Shown: piece after piece, positions 32,028 through 42,439 of the stretch | Layout: each line of letters opens with the position of its first letter | Position numbering within the stretch: the stretch's first letter is position 1 | Assembly (NCBI GenBank): GCA_017410375.1 | Contig: JAFQQW010000059.1 | Span: 1-64,000, forward strand | Direction of reading: 5' to 3' | Length of the DNA stretch: 64,000 bases | Source of the DNA: Clostridia bacterium | Lineage (GTDB): Bacteria; Bacillota; Clostridia; RGIG6154 | Position numbers and translations under genes: made by a program | The notes under the pieces: model-generated | Seen by the model: the letters and a program-made list of their open reading frames with translations, nothing else | Database searches by the model: none | What the model was told of the DNA's origin: nothing

Positions 32028-33611
32028 ATGAAACGGACATTTTTCTTACTTGCACTCTGTTTCGTACTGCTCCTGTCCCTTTTGCCCGTACAGGCATTGA
32101 ACGTGGGCGATGTAGTCGGTACCATTTACAACACAGATATTCTGGCCTTTGTGGACGGTGAACCGATCCGCTCTTTCGCATTGGACGGCAAAACCGCAAT
32201 TTTAGTGGAAGACCTTGCCCGTTTCGGCTTTGTGGTGGGCTACGACGATGCCTCCCGTACCCTTTATGCCTATGTTAAGCCCAATACCTTTCCGCACCGT
32301 CCCGAAGAAAACATCACGCGTGGCACAGTCGGCGGCACAGCAGGCAATATTTATCATTCGGACATTCAAACCTACATAAACGGTGTTTTAGTCCCCTCCT
32401 TTGCACTGAACGGCGTATCCGCTGTTGCCATTGAGGACATCGCAACCGACAGCACCACCGACAAAAGCTCTCACACCTGCATGACCTATACCTGGGACGG
32501 AGAAAACCGCACCATCCGTTTAAATCCCGTGTATGACAACACCGCAAAGGTGGCAGGCGCAGGCAATTTCTATATTGAAAACAGCGAAATTCATTTCGTG
32601 CAGGACGGACGCGTGCCGGAAGGTGTTTTTGCTTCCATCCCCGACAACGCCTATGCCCTGCCCTTGACCTATGAAAATCAGGTAGTTGCCCATGCGTATC
32701 AGACCTATATTACTGTGCCCGACCAGAACAATTCGGACACTCACCATCTTCGCACCGACAAGCGTTTTATTATCGACTGGGATTACGAGGCATTTCTGCA
32801 GCGAATCGCAGAAAGAGAAAATCCCGTTTACACCCATGCTCAGCTTTTCGCGCAGGAAAGTGCAAAACTGACCGACCCCAAAACCATGGAATTTGAAGAA
32901 TACACCTTGCTGTATGACACCCAAAGCATTCTTTCGGTTTCCAAATCAGAACCCTCTTACGTTACCGATTTTTCCGAGCTGATTGCGCTTGACGGCATGG
33001 TGGACGTTGTAACAACCTATCAAAAACCGAATTTCACCGTAAAAACTGCTCAAAAAAATGAGAATTTCGGTATATTCTTCATTGAAAGCGATAAAGGGCT
33101 TTTCATGCTCCGGGCAGAAAACGGCTATGGCTTTCTTTCAAGATTTGAGCCTGCCCAAAGCGATATCGGCACGGTATATACCAGAAAATCCACGCGCACG
33201 GTGCAAATGCAAAAGGGCGCGGTAACGATAGACGGAAACCAAACGCCCATTACCGAGATTGTGTACTACGGTATGTGGCGGTATCTGCCCTTAAAAGAGC
33301 TGACCGATGCCATCGGCGGTACGGTTACTACCGACGGGCTTTCGGTTTCGGTTACTGCAGAAGGCAACCACACCTATTTTTGCGAAACAGAGGATGTAAA
33401 CCACTTCCCCGAGGTTTATCCCCTTGCGGATAACGGCTATCATCCCGTATTTTTGGTAAACAATACACCAAAACAGCTTACCACTCAAATCACCACGGGA
33501 CATTTTGAAAACACATCCCTCCAGACTGTGGAGTTGCCTCTTATTTGTATGAACGGCAAAATCTATGTTCCCGTAGCACCCCTAGACTTTTTAGAATACA
33601 AGGAGAATTAA
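32028..33611 (+). CDS. Secreted protein with copper-amine-oxidase-like stalk repeats
   Basis: A 527-residue exported protein with a signal peptide (KR, a hydrophobic core FFLLALCFVLLLSLLP, cleavage after VQA at about residue 23). Two related ~75-residue repeats follow: VVGTIYNTDILAFVDGEPI ... and AGNIYHSDIQTYINGVLVPS ..., both ending in a strand like YDDASRTLYAY or WDGENRTIRL, the pattern of copper-amine-oxidase N-terminal (stalk) domains common in clostridial cell-wall proteins. A third such unit seems present near residue 400-450 (VTIDGNQTPITEIVYYGMWR). No catalytic domain or anchor is recognised. AAGGAG precedes the ATG. walJ begins 3 bases after the stop, so the two are cotranscribed. Confidence 0.75.
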   Translation: MKRTFFLLALCFVLLLSLLPVQALNVGDVVGTIYNTDILAFVDGEPIRSFALDGKTAILVEDLARFGFVVGYDDASRTLYAYVKPNTFPHRPEENITRGTVGGTAGNIYHSDIQTYINGVLVPSFALNGVSAVAIEDIATDSTTDKSSHTCMTYTWDGENRTIRLNPVYDNTAKVAGAGNFYIENSEIHFVQDGRVPEGVFASIPDNAYALPLTYENQVVAHAYQTYITVPDQNNSDTHHLRTDKRFIIDWDYEAFLQRIAERENPVYTHAQLFAQESAKLTDPKTMEFEEYTLLYDTQSILSVSKSEPSYVTDFSELIALDGMVDVVTTYQKPNFTVKTAQKNENFGIFFIESDKGLFMLRAENGYGFLSRFEPAQSDIGTVYTRKSTRTVQMQKGAVTIDGNQTPITEIVYYGMWRYLPLKELTDAIGGTVTTDGLSVSVTAEGNHTYFCETEDVNHFPEVYPLADNGYHPVFLVNNTPKQLTTQITTGHFENTSLQTVELPLICMNGKIYVPVAPLDFLEYKEN

Positions 33612-33614
33612 CCT

Positions 33615-34397
33615 ATGCAATTTTGTTCGGTAGTCAGCGGCAGCAGCGGAAACTGCTTATATGTCCGGGAAAAGGATACCCGTCTTTTGATTGACTGCGG
33701 TTTAAGCGGAAAAAGCACCAAAAGCGGACTTTTCTTCAACGGCATAGACATAAATGACATTGATGGGGTTTTAATCACCCACGAGCATATTGACCATGTA
33801 AAAGGCATCGGCGTGCTGGCAAGGCAGTATAAGATTGATATTTACCTTACCAAGCGTACCTATCAGGCGATGCCGTTGTCGGTAGGCGTGATTCCGTCTG
33901 AGAAGCTTCATTTTATCTCGGACACCCCTTTTCGGATTAAAGACATTTCGATTGAGCCATTCCCCATCCCGCACGATGCGGCAGACCCCCACGGCTTTCA
34001 GCTCTGGGGCGAAAAAAAGGTGTGTATCGCAACCGATACAGGTAAAATCACCCCCGAGCTTTTAAGTGCTGTAAAGGGTGCGGATTTTGCGTTGCTCGAG
34101 TCCAATCACGATGTGCATATGCTAACCCACGGTCCTTATCCATGGAGCTTACAGCAACGTATTTTGTCAGACTTCGGGCATCTGCCCAACAGCGATGCTG
34201 CACAGCTTTGTGTGTGGGCGGCACAAAACGGCACCAAACGCATTATGCTGGGTCATTTAAGCGGTGAAAACAACACCCCCGAGCTTGCTTACAAAACCAC
34301 CCACACAGCGCTTTGCAACGCAGGCTTTACAAATGTTGCCAAAACCTTAGAGGTTGCCTCCCGCTCGTTCCCCTCGGAGTTATTTGAAATCCTGTAA
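33615..34397 (+). CDS. MBL-fold metallohydrolase of the YycJ/WalJ type
   Basis: A 260-residue metallo-beta-lactamase-fold hydrolase. It starts MQFCSVVSGSSGNCLYV, the signature SSGN start of YycJ/WalJ, and carries THEHIDH (His56, His58, Asp60, His61), HD in PIPHDAADPHGF, the metal-bridging DTG, and LLESNHD. The Bacillus homologue sits in the walRK operon and acts as a 5'-3' DNA exonuclease in mismatch repair; no walRK genes are here. AAGGAG lies 9 bases before the ATG. It follows the stalk-repeat protein by 3 bases. Confidence 0.9.
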   Translation: MQFCSVVSGSSGNCLYVREKDTRLLIDCGLSGKSTKSGLFFNGIDINDIDGVLITHEHIDHVKGIGVLARQYKIDIYLTKRTYQAMPLSVGVIPSEKLHFISDTPFRIKDISIEPFPIPHDAADPHGFQLWGEKKVCIATDTGKITPELLSAVKGADFALLESNHDVHMLTHGPYPWSLQQRILSDFGHLPNSDAAQLCVWAAQNGTKRIMLGHLSGENNTPELAYKTTHTALCNAGFTNVAKTLEVASRSFPSELFEIL

Positions 34398-34421
34398 AGG
34401 TACAGAATAAGGAGTGAATTT

Positions 34422-34946
34422 ATGAAAAAAATACTGATTGTTGTGGATATGCAAAAGGATTTTGTGGACGGTGCACTCGGTACAAAAGAGGCGGTTGCCA
34501 TTTTGGACAATGTGGTACGCAAAATCGAGCAGTTCGACGGAGATATTATTGCAACCTATGACACACATCCCGAAAGCTATATGGAAACGCAGGAGGGCAA
34601 AAATCTGCCTGTCCCCCATTGTATCAAAGGCACAGACGGCTGGCAACTTGACCGAAGAGTACAGACCGCGCTGAACAAAAGAACTTACAAAGCCATTGAA
34701 AAGCCTACCTTTGGTGCAACCGCACTTCCCGAATACATCAGGCAAAGCTACAACCCAAATGAAATCGAAATTGAATTAATCGGACTTTGTACCGACATCT
34801 GTGTGGTATCCAATGCGCTGTTACTCAAAGCCAACTTTTTGGAAACAAAGGTAAGCGTAGATGCTTCCTGCTGTGCCGGGGTAACCCCAAAAAGTCACGA
34901 GGCGGCACTTTGCACCATGAAAATGTGTCAGGTGCATATTCTTTAA
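34422..34946 (+). CDS. Cysteine hydrolase, probable nicotinamidase
   Basis: A 174-residue isochorismatase-fold hydrolase. The catalytic triad is Asp9 (VVDMQKDF), Lys94 (EKPTFGA) and Cys127 (LCTDICVVSNA). Metal-ligand residues of nicotinamidases are also seen (YDTHPESY with Asp47 and His49, and PHC with His66), favouring hydrolysis of nicotinamide to nicotinate over other isochorismatase-like reactions. Next to nadE, 18 bases downstream, this fits NAD salvage. AAGGAG precedes the ATG. Confidence 0.88.
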   Translation: MKKILIVVDMQKDFVDGALGTKEAVAILDNVVRKIEQFDGDIIATYDTHPESYMETQEGKNLPVPHCIKGTDGWQLDRRVQTALNKRTYKAIEKPTFGATALPEYIRQSYNPNEIEIELIGLCTDICVVSNALLLKANFLETKVSVDASCCAGVTPKSHEAALCTMKMCQVHIL

Positions 34947-34964
34947 AAACGGAGGAATTTTATC

Positions 34965-35696
34965 ATGTTCAATGCAGAAAAAGTAAAAAACGACTGTGTT
35001 TTATGGATTCGGGATTTTTTTGAAAAGAACGGCCCCGGTTGTAATGCAGTGGTCGGCATCTCAGGCGGTAAAGACAGCTCGATTGCCGCGGCACTTTGTG
35101 TGGAGGCTTTGGGAAAAGACAGAGTTTACGGTGTTTTAATGCCCCAGGGCAATCAGCACGATATCGACATGGCATATCTTCTTGTCAACCACCTAGGCAT
35201 CCGCCACTTCGAAGTCAATATCAAAGACGCCGTAGACGGCATTTTAAAAGGTATGCCTGAAAATCTTGAAATCACGGCACAGACCGTACAGAACATTCCG
35301 CCCCGCATCCGCATGACTACGCTTTATGCAGTCTCCCAGAGCGTAAACGGCAGAGTTTGTAACACCTGCAATCTCTCGGAGGACTGGGTGGGTTATTCTA
35401 CCCGTTACGGCGATTCTGTGGGTGATTTTTCTCCCCTTTCACATCTTACCGTAACCGAGGTCAAGCAAATCGGACATCTTCTCGGCTTACCCAAAGAGCT
35501 GGTGGAAAAAACGCCCATCGACGGACTTTGCGGTAAAACCGATGAGGAAAACTTAGGCTTTACCTACGCAGAGCTTGATGTATACATTCGTCAGGGCATC
35601 ATGGAGGATGCCGATAAAAAAGCACTTATCGACCGCAAGCACAAAATGAATCTTTTTAAGCTGGAGCTTATGCCCGCCTTCAAGCCCGAGCTTTAA
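34965..35696 (+). CDS. nadE: NAD synthetase, ammonia-dependent
   Basis: NadE amidates nicotinate adenine dinucleotide to NAD with ATP. The 243-residue protein has the PP-loop SGGKDS (residues 33-38), the YGVLMPQGNQHDIDMA segment, RIRMTTLYAVSQSVNG, and NLSEDWVGYSTRYGDSVGDFSPL, the NaAD-binding segment. The absence of a nitrilase domain means ammonia, not glutamine, is the amide donor. GGAGGA lies 8 bases before the ATG. With the nicotinamidase it forms a small NAD recycling unit. Confidence 0.96.
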   Translation: MFNAEKVKNDCVLWIRDFFEKNGPGCNAVVGISGGKDSSIAAALCVEALGKDRVYGVLMPQGNQHDIDMAYLLVNHLGIRHFEVNIKDAVDGILKGMPENLEITAQTVQNIPPRIRMTTLYAVSQSVNGRVCNTCNLSEDWVGYSTRYGDSVGDFSPLSHLTVTEVKQIGHLLGLPKELVEKTPIDGLCGKTDEENLGFTYAELDVYIRQGIMEDADKKALIDRKHKMNLFKLELMPAFKPEL

Positions 35697-35714
35697 AAGA
35701 GAATGTAAAAAAAA

Positions 35715-35752
35715 AGACTGTAAAATTCACTTGAATTTACAGTCTTTTTTTT
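35715..35752. terminator. Bidirectional terminator between nadE and the giant gene
   Basis: AGACTGTAAA (35715-35724) and TTTACAGTCT (35736-35745), with further pairing of ATTCA against TTGAAT, form a long stem flanked by nine A and nine T. Confidence 0.9.
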
Positions 35753-35753
35753 A

Positions 35754-38700
35754 TTACTCAATTATATCACCGAGTGGCGTAAAGCTTCCGTTTCCGTACA
35801 TGGAACGGTTCCACAAGAATGCTTTCTGATTTTCTTCTAAAGTCAGCTCATAGCCGTCAAAGAAGCTTGCGTAGCCGTTTTCCACATGGTCAACGCCTAA
35901 GAATGCACCGTTTTCGTCATAGTTTGCCACAACGATTCGAATCAGGCTTGCGCCGTTTGCCAGAAGCAGGAATTTGCCCTCCTGCATCTTAAAGTCAAAC
36001 ACCTTGCCGTCGGCATTTTTGTTTGCCAGATACAGGTTGCTGTGGTCATACACCTCATTTACGAATACGCCTTCTTTGTGGAGGTTGCCGTTTTCGGTTG
36101 CATATACCCAGTCATCGCTTTCCTTGCTCACATTCAGCATACTCTGTATATGCAAATCGGTTCTGTCATCCGCACGCACAACCGCATCCACCGGCACGCC
36201 CTGCATAAACAGCTTTTCGCCCTTTTTAACCGTATACCCGCCGTTGGTGGTTACATTGGTTTTCAGCGAAACAAAGCCTGTAAGCTTTGCACCCTTAAAG
36301 AATGCCGTTGCACTGTCGGTATCGCCAAACTGCATCAAGCCGGGAAGCTTAGAAGTTGTCAGGCAATATTTAAGCTTATTGTCCAACGTACCTGTCGCAC
36401 TCAGCACCTCGGACGCGCGAATGGGTGCAAAGTTTTCTGCCGTTTCCGCTTCCTTTTCAGCGGTTGTAATCACTGCATTTTGCGGAATGGGCAGCATGGA
36501 TGCCGCATATACCCGCTTACCGTTTACAAAAATATCGTTTGCGGTCACATCAAAGTCGGCATCTGCCGTTATCACCGCATCCAAAACGGTCGCTTCTTTC
36601 TGTATACCGCCCAAAACGCTGTTTATATCGCTTGTTTTTCCGTTCACCTCTGCCGTATACGGCTTTGCGGTAACAGAAACACCGTTTACGGTAGCTGTGC
36701 CTTCTGTAAGCGTAACCTTTTCAAAATGATTCTGACACAGTTGGTCAAGCAAGGAATGGTTAAACAGATTCTGCTCATAAAGCAATGCTGAAGGACTTTC
36801 GTTCACCGGAACAAACGCAAAAGCTTCTACTCTCGCATGTCCCGAAGAACTGTTGTCTATCTGTACAAAAATCGGTTCACCTGTCTTTACATCCACCGTT
36901 GCAATCGCACCGCTTACTGTCATGCCATCATCCCAGAACCAGCTGTTGATATTAAAATCATCACTTGCTTTTGTCGGTGCTGTGTCGAATCTGAAAGTTT
37001 GTCCGTTGATATTGGCTTTGAGTGGCCGACTGCCTGCGTTTGTATCCTTGCGAAGCGCATACACCTTATATTTTCCTGTCATGTCGGACGTAAATACCCC
37101 GAACGGACCTTTCAGTATCGAAATGGTGGCATTATTATAATAGAATGTAAAGTTACCCTCGCCTGCACCGCCATTGACTAACTTATAGGCGTTTGCTTCA
37201 TAGCCGTATTCGCCACGGTCAAGGGCTTCTGCCGTTAAGAATTTTGTGCCCGTGGGGAACGAACCTATCTGTATGGTCCCCTCGCCACGTTCTGCAGTAA
37301 TCTTACCCCCCAAAACGGTCATAGCCGGTACAGAAACCAGCTGACTTGCCGTAAGGCTTTCAACCTCTGCAGGCTGTGCCACCCCGTTTGCATCATACAC
37401 CGTTGCAGAAACAGCATGCTCTGCAATATCCGCAAACGCAAGCTCTAAACACAGCATGGTTTGGGCAGAATTGAGTCTTACATACCGAACCGGAACATCC
37501 GCAAAGGTAATTTCTGCTACTCTTCCCTCTTCCACAAGACCTGTGTTTTTCAGGGTTGCACGCACGGTCATGCCCTTAAGGTCTGTATTTTCGATACTGC
37601 CTGCGGTAAAGTTGTCAAAGCTCTCATAGCCGAGGGCTTTTTCCTGACCTGCCTTAAGAACAACCGCAACGCCTTTTTGTCCCACATAGCTTGCAGAGCC
37701 TGTGCCGTTTGTGGTAAGCTCTACACCGTTTTTCGGAATGCTTGTGGGTGCTGTAACCGTTATTTCGTTATTCACCGTTTCGGTTGCAACAGGTTCAACT
37801 GTAGCCGTTTCGGCAAGAGTTTTCACCGAGCCGTCTCCAAAGGTGGTTTCTACGTTAAATTCAATGCCCTTTGCAGTGTTTTCCGCAGGAATAAAGAATT
37901 CATACGGGAATGCAGTATCGGTCACCTCATTAAAATTCTCTTCGCCTGCAAAGCGCCATTTCAAAGTGGTGCTTACAATACCCTCATCGGCACCGTCACC
38001 GCCACCTACTGCACTGTTTCCGTCTTCATCCACAAATGCAACCTGCTCGGTGGAACGACCGCCCACAAAGATATAACCCATATAATTTTCGGGGTCGAGT
38101 GCCAAAGCATACGCCTTTACATCATATCCGGTATTCGCACTGTAAATATGACTACTGTTTACAGGTGTATAGGTTTCGCCCTCATACATCAAACCGATGG
38201 CAGAATTGCCCATATCCATCTGCGCACCGTCGGAGGACGCATCAAAATCAATGGAGGCATAAGCAGGCTCCGTAATGCCCGTACCGTTTACCGCAACAGT
38301 TACAAGACCTTTTTTCGGAACGGTTACCGTCAGCGCGTTGTTTTTAACGGTGGCCTCGGTCACGTTGCCCTCTGCATCGTAAATGGTTGCTGTACCTTTT
38401 ACATTTAAGTCTGCGTTAAAGGTAAGGGTTACCGTTTCATTGTTGTCCCCTGCGTTGGAAAGGGCAAAAGCCGCTCTGCCGTTCTTTCTGCCTGCAATCC
38501 AGTCGATTTGCTTGTTATCTACCGTTACCGTGCCTTCCTTCAGCCACGGCCACATATCGGTTTCATCATACATTTTGCCCGCTTCTGCGCCGTATGTACG
38601 GTTATTAAACCAGGCATAGCCTTCTGAACGGACATACGGGAAATCAATCGCACCGTCTGATTTTACATAGGCATTGGAGAACAGATAATCCTGTACAGAA

Positions 38701-41700
38701 GCCAGCAAAACAGGGATGTGATGGAAATAGAACTGTGTGGTGTCATATCCTTTATAGGGGTAATCCGCAAGACCCGGAGTCGGATTATAATTGAAGATAT
38801 AATAACCCGGATAGTTTGCAAATCTGCCTACCAGCGAGGATCTTGCAAGGTCCATCATCAGCTGATCGTCCGAATGGTAACCCAGTCTTAACAGCTCAGG
38901 TGCAAAGGTAGACATATAAATGTTATCATTTCGGCTGCCGCAAGTGCTGAACTGTTCCAAAGAAAGACCAACCCTTGCCGTTACCCATTCAGGATATACT
39001 GCCGCACTGCCGTCTGCACTTAAGGCGCCGGGCGCATACGCACCTTCACCCAAAGCATTGGCAGGCACCTTTCTGTAATACTCGGAATCGTTTTTGTAGG
39101 TGGGATTTGCATAATCCTTCAGCACCGCACCGCGTCTGTAGCCTGTATTTCCGTACCACCAGCAACCGTTTCTGAACAGTCTGGTTTCCAGCCACAGTTC
39201 TTCGGTATCTGCGGTACGCATAACCTCTTTGCTTTCGGACATATCGGTCGCACGAAGGGTTGGAAGTAATCTTCTCGCGCCCTCGATTGCCGCATCTAAA
39301 TATTTGGTTTCGCCCGTTGCCTCATACACATCCATCATAGACGGGAAATGCGGGAAATAGCTGATGTTTATAAAGGTTGATTCATCCACAAAATTGCTTG
39401 CAGAGCTGAATGCTCGTTTGCTGTAATATTCATCCGCCAACGCTTTTGCATTGGTTAAGTCGGAATTTCCCATGGCATAATCGTAAAAGAGCGCTTCAGC
39501 CGGACTTTTTAAGGAATTCACACCGCCCTTTTCAATATTGGAGTTTTTAATGCCGTCCTGCGCTAAGTTGCGGAATACGGGCATCAACCCACGCGACAAG
39601 CGGTATGCACCTTCAAAGGTTGTGTTGCCGGCCGGTGTATCGCTGGTAACCAGAGATTTGTTGATGGGACCCTCCGAACGGTATTCGTAGGTGTATTCTC
39701 CACTCATATGCGGACCGCTTCGGGTGAGCATGGTTGCCATCATGGGAAGCGTTCTGTCCATCAGCAAATCCTTATCCTCGGTTAACAGATAATACTGCAA
39801 ATACGCATGGGGATTGGAATTGGTAACGGTGTAGGTATCTTCAATGTTATAATGGCCAATCAAATCCTTGTCCCAACCGCTGGCAGAATCGTCTTTTAAG
39901 AGATTTAACAGATTGAATGCGGTATCGGTCATGGAGGCATAGAAATTGTCACGGTAATCGTAAACGCCTCTTAAATCGGTCGCCACATGCGCATACATTT
40001 TATACCAGCCCTGATTTTCACCCTCAGACGAAACGGATGCCAACGGACGGTAGGTAAAGGTATAGGTTGTACCCACCTCAAAATCTGCATCGGTTGTACC
40101 GAAAAGGGGTGCAAAAATGGAGGGCTGTACGCCGCCGTTATAACCGACCGTACCCATACCAAAGCCCGAAACTCTGTCATACATATCAATGTAGATCGCT
40201 TCTCTGTCCGCGGTTTCCTTGTTGTCATAAAATTCGCGGTTCTGATGCCATACGTTGTCAATCTCTGCTTCATCCGCCGCAACACCCAAGGAAATCTCCT
40301 GCCCTGCCTCATTCATCTTATAGGTCATCTGGGTGTGGTTGGTGGTAGAAGTTGCCTCACGGATTAACACACCGGGGTCGGGATATCTGCTTTCCTGATA
40401 ACGGAACGGATTTAAGATGTAGCCCACTTCTTCTTTATCAATTTCATTGACATTGTTAAACATACCAAAGGAATACACGCCTGTTTTTTTAGCGGTGTAG
40501 GTTACCGCAACCTTTGGTTCTTCATCGCCTTCTGCCAAAGACCAGATGGCTTCTGCTTTGGCATATTCGCCCTCGGCAGTCATTTTCACACTGCCGTCAG
40601 AAAGCTTTTCCATGCTGCTTGGTACTAACCATTCGGGTATACCTGCACGGAACACGTTCTCGGTTACAATTTCGTAATTGCTTCCGCTGGGGATGGTAAA
40701 TACGTTTCTGAAGTTTGCGTAATACGCGGTGGTCTGGTCATCGGTGGTTTTATTTGCAAACAGGGATAAAAAGCCAAAGCCCTCTTCAAAGGTATTGGTT
40801 GTAACCCCGTCGGTTACGGTTTGGCGCTGTACGGTTTTTGTGCCGTCTGAAAGCGTACCCTCTTTAAAGGTAACCGAAACTTTAGCATTGGAAAGGGTGA
40901 TTTCTTCTTCTACAGAAGAAAGCGCAGCCTGATATTTTTCGGGAAACTTTACTTTATCATCATACGGCGAACGCGCATCAAAGTTCAGACCAAACTGCAT
41001 TGCGGTTTCCATATCGTTGCTCGGCACATAATAGGGATCACGGGTCAGCACAATAGCATCCACTCTTGCGTACTGACTCTTTGCTTTAAGCTCGATTTTA
41101 AGCTTGCCGTCGGTTACCGCCACGGTATCACCGGGGTACCCCATCTTTTCCCATGCCCACAAAACCTTTGTTTCATCCTCGGGCTTAGAGGTATCCTGGG
41201 GATAGCAATGGGTACCGAACTGAGATAAATACACACTGCTGTCACCCGTCTTTTTAAATTCATTGCCGTTAAGCTTTAAAACAAAACGGCGTGAGCCTGT
41301 TCTGTAATAGGGATAGTCACCGGTATGTACATACACATAATAGTTGCCGTTTGCAACCTCAAACTCCTGATATGCTGTGGTACTGTCGGTATCTACAGCG
41401 GTCGAGCGAAGCATCAGCTCCTTATATGACTCAGGGGACGAATCGCGAAGCCAGCTTCCCAACTCATGAAAATTATCGGGCGAAATTGCATAGGATTCAT
41501 AGGCATTCGGCACCAGTTTAATTGCAGAAAAACGAGTCACTCCCGTATGCGCGTCACCGGTTACCTGAACGGTTTTTGCACTGCCGTCTAAATAAACCGT
41601 ACCAATTTTAAGCCAGGAATGCGCCTGTCTGTATGCCGATGCATGACAAAAGCTTTCTTCTGTTTCGGACTTGGCATTCAAAAGATTCACTTTCACGCCC

Positions 41701-42323
41701 ATCTCTGTGGTTTCAGCATTGCCGACAGAGGGGATATAGTAATAAATATCCACCGCGCCGTTTAAAGCGGTCGGCACATCCCAACGCATATTGATGGTAG
41801 TGCCTGCACCGTACCAGTTGACGCTTTGCTTATAGCCTGCAACGGTCGTGCCCGATTTGGTCACACCTGCAGAAACCGAAGCATCCGCCTGATAGAAAAT
41901 ATATTCTTCTCTTTCGGTGATGCGGAGTGCACCCACACATCTGTTTGTATTGTTTGCGGTAATTGTTACCGTTCCGCCTGCCGTAAAATCGAATCTGCCA
42001 AGGGCATAATAGCCGTTACTGCTTGCAGTAACAGATGTTTCCTGTTCTCCGACTTTTGCGGTAATGTGCATCCCGTCATACAGATAAATTTCTGCATCCG
42101 AGGTGGCAGAGGTGGTGTTACCCACCGTAAAAGTCAGGGTTGCCCCTACCTCGTTGGCGGTTGCCTTGTTATCGCTTACCGTAAACTTTGAAGCCACAGC
42201 CTGCGATACCTCGTAAACCGTTTCAATTGCCTGTGCGGGCACAATCTCCGCGCCAAATGCCGAAACCGGAAACAGCGCCAGACATAAACTGCACACAAGC
42301 AATACGCTTAACATCCTTTTCAT
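35754..42323 (-). CDS. Giant secreted multidomain protein, probable glycan-degrading enzyme
   Basis: A 2189-residue exported protein with a signal peptide (MKRMLSVLLVCSLCLALF, cleavage after FGA near residue 25). Residues ~30-430 contain two or three beta-sandwich units that look like carbohydrate-binding modules (YYVYVHTGDYPYYRTGSRRF; SQYARVDAIVLTRDPYY). Residues ~435-800 are beta-rich, followed by an alpha-helical, aromatic-rich region at ~800-1260 (DYTYEYRSEGPINK, CWWYGNTGYRRGA, PGLADYPYKGYDTTQFYFHH). The beta-supersandwich plus helical toroid order is that of several glycosidase and lyase families, but none was recognised. Residues ~1270-2189 are further beta domains. No LPxTG, SLH or dockerin was found. 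Confidence 0.7.
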   Translation of the reverse strand: MKRMLSVLLVCSLCLALFPVSAFGAEIVPAQAIETVYEVSQAVASKFTVSDNKATANEVGATLTFTVGNTTSATSDAEIYLYDGMHITAKVGEQETSVTASSNGYYALGRFDFTAGGTVTITANNTNRCVGALRITEREEYIFYQADASVSAGVTKSGTTVAGYKQSVNWYGAGTTINMRWDVPTALNGAVDIYYYIPSVGNAETTEMGVKVNLLNAKSETEESFCHASAYRQAHSWLKIGTVYLDGSAKTVQVTGDAHTGVTRFSAIKLVPNAYESYAISPDNFHELGSWLRDSSPESYKELMLRSTAVDTDSTTAYQEFEVANGNYYVYVHTGDYPYYRTGSRRFVLKLNGNEFKKTGDSSVYLSQFGTHCYPQDTSKPEDETKVLWAWEKMGYPGDTVAVTDGKLKIELKAKSQYARVDAIVLTRDPYYVPSNDMETAMQFGLNFDARSPYDDKVKFPEKYQAALSSVEEEITLSNAKVSVTFKEGTLSDGTKTVQRQTVTDGVTTNTFEEGFGFLSLFANKTTDDQTTAYYANFRNVFTIPSGSNYEIVTENVFRAGIPEWLVPSSMEKLSDGSVKMTAEGEYAKAEAIWSLAEGDEEPKVAVTYTAKKTGVYSFGMFNNVNEIDKEEVGYILNPFRYQESRYPDPGVLIREATSTTNHTQMTYKMNEAGQEISLGVAADEAEIDNVWHQNREFYDNKETADREAIYIDMYDRVSGFGMGTVGYNGGVQPSIFAPLFGTTDADFEVGTTYTFTYRPLASVSSEGENQGWYKMYAHVATDLRGVYDYRDNFYASMTDTAFNLLNLLKDDSASGWDKDLIGHYNIEDTYTVTNSNPHAYLQYYLLTEDKDLLMDRTLPMMATMLTRSGPHMSGEYTYEYRSEGPINKSLVTSDTPAGNTTFEGAYRLSRGLMPVFRNLAQDGIKNSNIEKGGVNSLKSPAEALFYDYAMGNSDLTNAKALADEYYSKRAFSSASNFVDESTFINISYFPHFPSMMDVYEATGETKYLDAAIEGARRLLPTLRATDMSESKEVMRTADTEELWLETRLFRNGCWWYGNTGYRRGAVLKDYANPTYKNDSEYYRKVPANALGEGAYAPGALSADGSAAVYPEWVTARVGLSLEQFSTCGSRNDNIYMSTFAPELLRLGYHSDDQLMMDLARSSLVGRFANYPGYYIFNYNPTPGLADYPYKGYDTTQFYFHHIPVLLASVQDYLFSNAYVKSDGAIDFPYVRSEGYAWFNNRTYGAEAGKMYDETDMWPWLKEGTVTVDNKQIDWIAGRKNGRAAFALSNAGDNNETVTLTFNADLNVKGTATIYDAEGNVTEATVKNNALTVTVPKKGLVTVAVNGTGITEPAYASIDFDASSDGAQMDMGNSAIGLMYEGETYTPVNSSHIYSANTGYDVKAYALALDPENYMGYIFVGGRSTEQVAFVDEDGNSAVGGGDGADEGIVSTTLKWRFAGEENFNEVTDTAFPYEFFIPAENTAKGIEFNVETTFGDGSVKTLAETATVEPVATETVNNEITVTAPTSIPKNGVELTTNGTGSASYVGQKGVAVVLKAGQEKALGYESFDNFTAGSIENTDLKGMTVRATLKNTGLVEEGRVAEITFADVPVRYVRLNSAQTMLCLELAFADIAEHAVSATVYDANGVAQPAEVESLTASQLVSVPAMTVLGGKITAERGEGTIQIGSFPTGTKFLTAEALDRGEYGYEANAYKLVNGGAGEGNFTFYYNNATISILKGPFGVFTSDMTGKYKVYALRKDTNAGSRPLKANINGQTFRFDTAPTKASDDFNINSWFWDDGMTVSGAIATVDVKTGEPIFVQIDNSSSGHARVEAFAFVPVNESPSALLYEQNLFNHSLLDQLCQNHFEKVTLTEGTATVNGVSVTAKPYTAEVNGKTSDINSVLGGIQKEATVLDAVITADADFDVTANDIFVNGKRVYAASMLPIPQNAVITTAEKEAETAENFAPIRASEVLSATGTLDNKLKYCLTTSKLPGLMQFGDTDSATAFFKGAKLTGFVSLKTNVTTNGGYTVKKGEKLFMQGVPVDAVVRADDRTDLHIQSMLNVSKESDDWVYATENGNLHKEGVFVNEVYDHSNLYLANKNADGKVFDFKMQEGKFLLLANGASLIRIVVANYDENGAFLGVDHVENGYASFFDGYELTLEENQKAFLWNRSMYGNGSFTPLGDIIE

Positions 42324-42439
42324 AATGTATCCCCTTTCAATTTAAATGCATATCTCTATTTTCCATTATATCACAAATCTTAAAATTTTATAGTAAAAAC
42401 GTATCTTTTAATTGTAAATGCGTTCCATTTTTACATTTA

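Noticed and set aside
37461-38408. 315-codon plus-strand frame within the giant gene
   Set aside because: Antisense to a continuous 2189-codon gene with signal peptide and terminator; no ribosome site and no protein-like motifs.
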